Assembly: GCA_963082975.1 (NCBI GenBank)
Contig: OY720349.1
Location: 61,626,501-61,690,500, forward strand
Reading direction: 5' to 3'
From: Labia minor
Taxonomy: Eukaryota; Arthropoda; Insecta; Dermaptera; Spongiphoridae
DNA: 64,000 nucleotides
The position numbers and the translations under genes are program-made. This document shows, piece by piece, positions 56,981 to 64,000 of the stretch; positions within the stretch are counted from its first letter, which is position 1, and every line of letters begins with the position of its first letter. The notes under the pieces are model-generated. The model was given only the letters and a program-made list of their open reading frames with translations, ran no database searches and had not been told where the DNA came from.

Positions 56981-58690
56981 GTAAGGCCGGAACTGGCCCA
57001 ATGGCCTCCAGCTAAGTTCTAATATAAATTATTACATACAATTAAGAAATTACATTCAAATGATAACAATCATTTTCTTGTTAAATTTAATTAAGAGTAT
57101 TATTAATTAATTAATTCATAAAAAAATAAGTCTTGTTTGGTCCAATAGATTTGAATCTAAGAAAAAACATCATTTTATCAACAGTTTATGGTTTTGTTAC
57201 TAAATTTCATTTTGCAAGAAAGATTATAAATGCACAAAAACATAGGATTCAATTTTCCTTAGCTCTTTCAGCTTAATATAATTTTCAAAATATCATCGCT
57301 GCTATTATTTATACATTGTCTTACACTTGAAAGAGAAAATCAATATAAAGTATGGAATCGATTTGGTTGAAGTGTTTTATTTAGGATGGACTCCACTTAG
57401 CCGGCGGCGCTTTTTCAAGTTTTGAGTCTAAAGTCTAAATAAATTTAAAAACAAAAAAAAAATATTTGTTTAAAATTGCGTTTAATAAAGTAAAATGATT
57501 AATTTATCCAAATATTTTAAGGAACTCAAGGTATAAGTTATATTAGTTATGAAAATAATCTAATAATATTTTTATATTTGGGAATTATTATTAAGGTAAA
57601 TTTTCTAATTCATTAAAATTAATAATATTGACAGATGATGAAATATATTATTATAAATTATATATTATAAATATATTTGACACATTTATATAATTAATTC
57701 AAATTTATCCCTTTTAAAAAAATCATTAATTTAATAACCAAAAACTGTTTTTATTAACACCACTATAATAAGGATTAAGAGAGAGAGAGAACCTTTTAAC
57801 TCTTTTTCGTCTGAAGACCTTTTTATAAATTTTGTTTTAAAACTACAAAATACTAATCTTTTTTGCTTTTTGATTATATGATTATATGATTCTAAAATAT
57901 TTAAGAATCTATAATTTTTTTAATAAAATCTGTGGGTTTTTAAATGCTTTTTCCACAATTTTTTTTAAATTGTTACATTTTTTCGTTTGATTAAATTTTA
58001 AAGACATTCCTAATTAAAAAAATTATAATTTTTGTAAATTTACAAATTACATATAAATAATTACAATAAATGGATTTATTAAAAAATTAAGTACTTTTAT
58101 TTACTATTAATTTTTTTTAGTTTAGTGCTTATTTGTTGCAACTAAATTTCTCTAAAAAATATATATATAATATTTTTTAAATGTTTATATTATAAAACAC
58201 TTTAATTTGAATTAATAGTTTATTTTTTTATTGCATGAATACATATTTTTACACTCAAATTTCCTACTGAAAAACAACCCTTTTTATTATGATTCTTTTA
58301 TTAACTGAGTGGATTAATAACAAACAATATGAAACAATTTAATTGCAAAGATAGCTTGAAGTGATAATTAGTTGATAAATAATAGGCTAAGTTTCCAGGT
58401 AACTGATTTTAACAGGTTAGACGTTATAAAACTTAGGTTAATGGCCATTGTAATATATATTTTTTCCGATTTACTCGTTTACGATTATTTAAATAAGGGT
58501 AGTTCGACATAAAATTTTTTATAGGTTCATGAAAATATTTATCATGACGCCAAGACTTAAAGCAATAAAAAAAATTATACAAAGTTAGCAAATCAATTTT
58601 ACTATTTTTTTATATTTAATTTTAATTGTTAACAAAATATAAAACTTCTATTTACGTTACTAATAAATATTAAATTTAATTTCATCTTTA
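56981..58690. other. AT-rich non-coding stretch
   Basis: No gene seen; a small GC-rich patch (agccggcggcgc) at about 57398-57410. Confidence 0.5.
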
Positions 58691-58692
58691 TA

Positions 58693-59384
58693 TACGAGGT
58701 GTGGCTATTAAATAACGAGACTGCTTACAAAAAATGGTTTAATTAAAAAAAATTATGGTACAATCGAACTTTCCCCCTCAATATACTCCCCTCCATTCGC
58801 CACACACCGCTTCATCCTTTGTTTCCACTGCTCAAAGCAGTGTTCGAAGTCGTTTTTTGTTAGGCCTTGCAGAAGCTCCGCCGTTTTTCTTTTCACCTCT
58901 TCCATCGACTCGAATCGGCTTCCCTTTAGTGCGGACTTGATTTTCTGAAACAGGTAGAAGTCGGAGGGTGCTAGATCAGGGGAGTAAGGAGGGTGTTCCA
59001 GCACTGGAGTTGAAATGGAAACAGGACGGCCCGGACACTGGTCATATTCGGTGCTCTCTCGATCCTCAGAAAATCTTTTGTACCACTCAAAAACACGCGC
59101 ACGTGATAAAGAACTCTCACCGTAAGCCTCTTTTAATAATTTATAGCACTCGGTAGGTTGATAAGTTGTTCGTGTTTTTCGTCACACATCGTTTTCGGCG
59201 TAGGAACAAAAATACGTTTATTTTAAACCGCTACAGAAAAAAAACTACTTCACCGCCAGACATGTGTTCTCGTACTGGAATAGTAGACCCTTCCAGCTGT
59301 ACAACGGTGCATTAGATTCCCGCCTACCCTCTCCTGGAGGCCGTCTGCGCGCGCAGTCTCGTTATTTAATAGCCACACCTCGTA
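58693..59384 (-). mobile_element. deleted mariner element with 32-bp perfect inverted repeats and TA duplication
   Basis: Ends: tacgaggtgtggctattaaa followed by taacgagactgc, at 58693-58724 and inverted at 59353-59384, identical over 32 bases and flanked by TA on both sides. The element is 692 bp, roughly half of a full mariner. It is less AT-rich than its surroundings. The perfect inverted repeats suggest recent mobility in trans. Confidence 0.9.
58753..59206 (-). pseudogene. mariner transposase with in-frame internal deletion
   Basis: On the minus strand the protein starts MCDEKHEQ (ATG near 59189). A frameshift then shifts it into the frame that reads PTECYKLLKEAYGESSLSRA, RVFEWYKRFSEDREST and GRPVSIST, and this is fused in frame to the C-terminal part PVLEHPPYSPDLAPSDFYLF to EGESSIVP and TAA (58753). 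YSPDLAP..DFYLF is the mariner third-acid region. The first two catalytic Asp motifs are deleted, so it cannot be active. In-frame deletion of the middle is common in mariners. Confidence 0.88.
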
Positions 59385-59920
59385 TATATTATAATTATAT
59401 TGCAAATAATTACAATAATTATAAAGATAAAATTTAAATAAATGCTGAAACAAACCTTTATTATTTTTATATTAGATGCATTTGATTATTTCAGATATGA
59501 AAATCTTTTATTAATATAGGATCAAATATTATTTTATCAAATAGATTGATTTCATGAATTGGTGGCTTTGTTAAAAATCTTGCTGTATTTCATATGTGCT
59601 TGAAAGAAAACGTATCCTTCGAAGGGTTTCAAGGCGTGGGATGTCGTTTCCCTATTAGCTTATTATCCCACTCTTCTCTCTCTCACTTCTTTTCTCGGCC
59701 CCTCCATTAATTCGTATTAATGGATAATATATTAATATTAATCTCTCTTTGATTCATTTAATATACACAATATATATATTACAGAAGACCGTCATGAAAA
59801 TCATTCAATTCGAATAATAAATTATTGGAACGTGAGAAATGAAAATAAATCTCATCTCTCTTAATATCATTAAGTTTGTGTCCAATTATCATTAACAATG
59901 ATCTTTAAGATGATATATAC
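59385..59920. other. AT-rich non-coding stretch
   Basis: No gene seen. A less AT-rich patch lies at 59600-59710. Confidence 0.5.
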
Positions 59921-60139
59921 CAGGGTTCGGCAACCTTTTTCAATAGTCGGGCACATTTCTGAAATAATATAACAGGGGTGGGCACAATTGGCCATATTGA
60001 AAAATCGAAAATGTTGCAGGGCATCGCAAAATCATCTGATCTTTTTTTTTAGGACCATATTGAAAAAAATTAAAAATTTTCAAAAGTTGCGGGCACTTGA
60101 ATAGCCTGGGACCCACTGGCACCTGGTTGCCTATCCCTG
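59921..60139. mobile_element. small hAT-type MITE
   Basis: The left end cagggttcggcaacc and the inverted right end cagggataggcaacc match at 13 of 15 positions, with hAT-type CAG..CTG termini. The flanks atatatac (59913-59920) and atatatgc (60140-60147) match at 7 of 8 positions, as expected of a slightly decayed 8-bp duplication. 219 bp, non-coding, GC-richer at the ends. Confidence 0.8.
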
Positions 60140-60147
60140 ATATATGC

Positions 60148-61292
60148 CATATATATATATTAACAAAGATTTGTATAAAAATATTTTAAAATTTGACAAA
60201 AGGATGAACAAATAATTTTTTTTTTAAATATTATAATAAAAACAAAGAACACAAATTAATCAGGAAAATATTTATCAAAATTTCCATTCTAAATATACCT
60301 ATACTAATTATTGTATTCATCCTTTCATGACTGAAAGGCTAATAATTCAGGCACGATGAGATGTTGGCCTAACCAACAAAAAAAACAATTCGATTATTTA
60401 TTTAAAGGGTTGTTCTATTTATATTATCAACATATCCCACTCAGAATGGGTGTGAGTACGCTTTTATCTGTTTTATCTGTTCTTGCTTTCTCTACCCATC
60501 CGAGGCTCCATCGTGTTCCCACTTCCATTTCTTGTTTTTATTTAACTTGTTGAACTTTTTTTCTCCTCGGCACAATAGCATTAACACTTAAATGACCTAA
60601 TAGTATTGGAAAATATTTCTCGGAATGGCTAAAGTGAACAACAGACTTAAGCTTGCAATACAATTTTGAAATCCATTTCTATCTTTTATATTTAATAAAG
60701 CGAAAGTGTGTCCTTGATTTATCTATTTATTTGAACTATTTCTTATTAATGAAAGAATAATATTGTCTTCAGAATTATTTTCTATTAAATTATATTGAAT
60801 ATGAAATGATTTCGAAATTTTCGATATCATTTTCATAATATGTATATTTTTTTAAGAAAAAAAATAAATTTATAAAAATTTATTAATTTTGTAAAGCACC
60901 TGTTAAATTTATATTGATATTATTAGAGTAGAGCATGGTAAATAAATATATATTATATATATATTAATATGATTTAATATATTATTAAAATTGGATATTT
61001 ACATCAATTCTTTTAAATTTTGATCAATTAATATCTTCTATAATATATTTTCTACAATAATAAACATTTGCGGATAATTCAGATATTCTTAAATATTAAA
61101 ATTGAAAAATTCATTTTTTTAAGTTGCCTTGTTTTGAGTTACCAATATAAAGGATAATTAAAGAATAATTTTATTGGGAGCAGAGTAAATTAGTGAGCAG
61201 CATCAATTTCTAACAGGCAGGAACCTGAGAAATTTCCCACTTATTAATCAATTAGTAATTGTCCTCCCCCTCCTCCATCCGGGAATTTACAG
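60148..61292. other. AT-rich non-coding stretch
   Basis: No supportable gene. The 65-codon frame at 60356-60553 lies in a less AT-rich patch (60420-60540) but has no recognisable domain or splice support. Confidence 0.45.
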
Positions 61293-61384
61293 ACCATGGA
61301 CGACATCAGATCAAGTAAGAACAACGAATCTGCTCGTTTCCAAGAGTCAACCAGGCCTTTTGGATTACGATTGCTCAAACGATC
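61293..61384 (+). CDS. candidate host exon with near-perfect Kozak start
   Basis: A pyrimidine-rich tract (gtcctccccctcctccatcc) leads to an acceptor (aatttacag, AG at 61291-61292). The exon then begins ACCATGG, an excellent start context. From ATG 61296: MDDIRSSKNNESARFQESTR, PFGLRLLKR, reaching a possible donor at 61385 (TC|GTGAGA), just before an in-frame TGA at 61386-61388. A second frame is also open and reads PWTTSDQVRTTNLLVSKSQP then GLLDYDCSND, continuing past the donor to a later stop. Composition is clearly less AT-rich than around it. No family recognised; it may be the first coding exon or an internal exon. Confidence 0.4.
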
Positions 61385-61684
61385 GTGAGATCAGGTGTAG
61401 GAGTGAAGTACAATTTCTTAAATAAAGATCTATTGGGAGAAGATAAAGGGATGGAATGTAATGAAGAAGCCATTATGAAGGGGTCTAAAGAAGACAAAAA
61501 TACAAAAATTGAAATTTTCTGCCAAAATGGAAGGGTCAGAATTGAAAGTGAATGGAAAATGGATAAAGCTTTTTGCGATCCTCAAGGATCTTTTCGCATA
61601 ATAATATATAATAATAATAATTTTATATTAGTTTACCCTTTTTTTCTCTCATTCGAGCCACACAATCATTTCGATTTATAGTTT
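61385..61684 (+). other. open stretch downstream of the candidate exon
   Basis: The frame 61385-61681 has no ATG start (it opens at GTG) and reads GEDKGMECNEEAIMKGSKED then KNTKIEIFCQNGRVRIES. The hydrophilic composition is not typical noise, but no domain is recognised. It may be coding continuation or intron. Confidence 0.2.
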
Positions 61685-62197
61685 TGCGATCACGAAAATT
61701 TTCGATGTTGAGATTTTGATGTTTTTATACATTTTGAAGGTTCCTGAATCATTTTCACTATGACAGTCTCTCTCTCTCTGTGTGTGTGTGTGTAACCAAG
61801 ATTACGCAAAATTCATAGTATTCTATCAACTTTTGAGAAATGTAGCTCAACCGCAAGAGGGTCATTACCTACAACGTTTTGATTTTTTTTCTTCTAAAGT
61901 GACCGTAAAAATAAAGATATATGTTTGATAATTTTTCACATGATTAATAATTGTATAAAACTGCTATATATATATAATTTCAGCTTAAATTATTTGCTGA
62001 AAGTACCAGAATTAATTTTTTAAAACTGCAAATCTCACGCGCCAACACGTGACGTGGTACCATCAACAAAGGTTCAATAAATATTATTTATTAATTTTAA
62101 TTTATAATTTATAATTAATTAAATTTAATTTAAATATAATATATGATGTTATTTAATCCAATTCAAATTGCGAGATAGTCGAGTGGAGACACTCCAG
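61685..62197 (+). mobile_element. family B HINE-like element, 5' end missing
   Basis: It begins inside the 5' block (gcgatcacgaaaattttcga), lacks the actatctcgcc start, has a short TC/TG block (61768-61793), then a deletion removing most of the gatgaaatttggtacatgg core. The caaccgcaagaggg box, CACGTGACGTGG block, inverted motif gcgagatagt (62169-62178) and perfect hairpin gagtg/cactc ending in ccag at 62197 follow. Confidence 0.75.
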
Positions 62198-62832
62198 ATT
62201 TTTAACTATTAAATCAAAGTTAAATTTATCTTATTTAGGAAAATATAAATTTATAATCAATTTCATAAAATCATGCATAATATTACACTAGTATCTTTCA
62301 ACAACTTGTAATTTTATATTTCATCCATCATTTGATAAATTCTATATAGAATTTAATAAAATTGAATTTTAATGAATGAATTATTCTTTGGAAGGATTAT
62401 ATATATATTATATATATATATATTATATTAAAAATTGAATTATTATATTTAATTGTGATTTAATGAAAATGAATCACAATAATGAAATGAGCAATTTCAA
62501 TATCAAATTACTTTTTAATATAATCACTTGACATTTCTTCACTCAGCACCTTCTATAAGATATAAAAAAAAGCCATATTGCTCTCGATGACATTTCATCA
62601 ATCAACGAATCTGTCTTAAATGTGATATTTTTATTAATAAGAGAGATAATAAAATTAAATGAAATCCTATTAATTATAAAATATATATATTTATATTATA
62701 TAATAAATATTAAATGAAACCGAAAAACAATTTCTAGGGAGATTTTGAGAAATTGTCTTCATAACAATTAATATACAATACCGAATGATTATTCTTCTTC
62801 AATGGGAAAATGCATATTTCATTTTATTTAAA

Positions 62833-62867
<35 letters not shown>

Positions 62868-63379
62868 TACTACAGTTGATCCATTGTATGCTATTTTTAA
62901 ACGCTTCAATAAGTTTCACTTGAACTGTGGCGAATATATTTTTTTCATATAACGCTTCTGTTATTTTATCCTGAAAAGAATCTTTAATACATTTCCAACT
63001 TTTTTTATAGGACATTTTTTAATAAATCTTCTCTCCTCTAACAAATGAATTCTTCATAATATTAACGGATTTACAAATTCTCTCTGAAATTCTAAAGTGA
63101 ATATTGATTATTAGTGGAGGGGGTAATGCCGAATTGAAAAACAGATAACAGAGCCCTTTTAAAAAATATCCCTAAGGATTTAATCCAGTTGGAAACGAGA
63201 TAAAAATTTACTTAAATATTTGATTTTTTTAAAATATATATATATATATAAAGAAAAGAAGTTAAAAAAGAAAAACGCTTGAAGATTTCATAATACTATG
63301 AAATCGGTTTAAAATTTCTGATTTTTGTCTTTGATAAAAGAATAAAGTCACCCACCTAAGATCAACATCTTTTCTGAGT
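62198..63379. other. AT-rich non-coding stretch
   Basis: No supportable gene; (AT)n runs at about 62400-62430 and 62838-62864. The 63-codon minus-strand frame at 62824-63015 starts within a TA repeat and has no recognised domain. Confidence 0.5.
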
Positions 63380-63800
63380 CAGCAGAAACGATTTTTGAAG
63401 TGAAACTTCTTTAGCGGCGTCCTGACATTTGGTTGAGAATGGAGAGTGAATTGAAAAATTGAAATTTCGTAACGCGTTACGAAACGCAAGAGAGAAAAAA
63501 GATATAGATATAACGAGTGAGAATGAGATAGCCTCTATCTCCGACTCTCTTTTGTGCGGTGTTTCGTTTTTGAGAGAGAGGCTATCTGGGTCTTTCTTTT
63601 GTCCGGTCTTTCGTCTTTGAGAAAGAGGCTATCTGCCTCTTCGTTTTGTGCTGTCTTTCGTTCTACTACGCTCTCGCTAGGTCCAAAGTCCACGGCGCGC
63701 ATGCGCGGTAGTACGTTGACGCGGAATAATATTTCTCAGCTTCTACTGGGTCAAAGAATAAAAATTAGTATGACTTATGATCAAAAGAGGGCGAGATCTC
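63380..63800. promoter_or_regulatory. GC-rich promoter-like island with palindromes and short tandem repeat
   Basis: The island contains a perfect 20-bp palindrome tttcgtaacgcgttacgaaa (63465-63484). About 2.5 units of a ~46-bp tandem repeat (tgagagagaggctatctggg type) lie at 63546-63665. A perfect 12-bp palindrome cgcgcatgcgcg (63696-63707) exactly fits the NRF1 (Drosophila erect-wing-type) binding consensus. The 100-codon frame at 63554-63856 translates the repeat and is not believed. It may be a host promoter on either strand or the end of an unrecognised transposon, since GCGCATGCGC also occurs near transposon ends. Confidence 0.35.
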
Positions 63801-63918
63801 CACCTTGTCCAGTAGATATCGCAATTAAATACAATTTGAATTTAAATATATATTAATTTCAAAATTTGCCTAAACATTTATAAAAATAAATATACATATG
63901 AAATTTGTTATTTTTTTT

Positions 63919-64000
63919 ACTATCTCGCCAGAGATAGTATTGCGATCATGAAAATTTTCGATGTTGAGATTTTGATGTTTTTATACGTTTTGAAGGTTCC
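63919..64000 (+). mobile_element. family B HINE-like element, cut by the window end
   Basis: Starts with actatctcgccagagatagt after a T run and matches 31798-31879 almost base for base up to the window edge. Confidence 0.85.

Noticed and set aside
60356-60553. 65-codon frame starting MRCWPNQQKKQF
   Set aside because: No domain, no splice support; only part of it lies in a less AT-rich patch.
63540-63860. Possible LTR or other terminal repeat of a retroelement
   Set aside because: No matching second copy, primer-binding site or polyprotein motif in the window; promoter-like island or unknown DNA element is the better description.

Overview
The window reads as arthropod nuclear DNA, most likely from an insect or crustacean with a very AT-rich, repeat-laden genome. 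The evidence is the strongly AT-rich background with endless A/T runs, the lack of dense coding, the many transposon relics (Tc1/mariner, hAT, RTE-type LINEs, Helentron-like elements) and host-like sequence only as short, splice-flanked, less AT-rich islands. I cannot name the species from sequence alone. No long multi-exon host gene can be read through. The only long intact reading frame is a 619-residue hAT transposase at 45330-47189.

Layout. A GC-rich island at about 420-720 looks like a promoter plus a first exon ending in a good 5' splice site on the + strand. From 0.7 to 6.4 kb is AT-rich filler. At 6.5-8.8 kb there is a tandem duplication, a tRNA-like SINE head, a repeat here called family E, and a composite element (family D) with a family A copy inside it. 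At 11.7-14.6 kb lie LINE 3' ends and a mariner relic. At 15.7-24.1 kb come a hAT MITE, several family A and B elements, and a TIR element. At 25.4-26.4 kb is a LINE reverse-transcriptase fragment and at 30.4-30.8 kb a second one of another lineage. At 31.7-37.4 kb is a dense cluster of family B elements, one of them inside a mariner. At 38.4-39.6 kb a candidate host exon sits beside a deleted mariner-like element. At 43.9-48.5 kb a full-length hAT element lies inside an RTE-type LINE. At 48.6-52.9 kb are a TIR element and a mariner carrying a small hAT. At 53.6-54.3 kb are a foldback and candidate minus-strand exons. At 55.4-64 kb are more family A and B copies, a mariner, a hAT MITE, two candidate plus-strand exons and a second promoter-like island with a perfect NRF1-type palindrome.

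The most interesting system is a set of three unrelated-in-end but identically built repeat families (A, B, D). Each begins at its 5' end with a short motif, carries a simple-sequence block (GTCC, TG or TATG repeats) and a shared internal core, then repeats the start motif in inverted form near the 3' end, and ends with a short perfect hairpin. This is the architecture of non-autonomous Helentron/DINE-1-like (HINE) elements. There are about 15 copies or fragments in 64 kb. No Rep-helicase gene is in the window, so the mobilising partner would be elsewhere.

How things relate. The DNA transposons and LINEs are nested into each other (hAT in RTE, hAT in mariner, family B in mariner, A in D), which gives relative ages. 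The plus-strand candidate exons (545-715, 38419-38510, 56931-56980, 61293-61384) could belong to one gene with giant introns full of these repeats; their phases can be made compatible, but this is inference. No LTR retroelement, Polinton, CRISPR array or rRNA gene was recognised.
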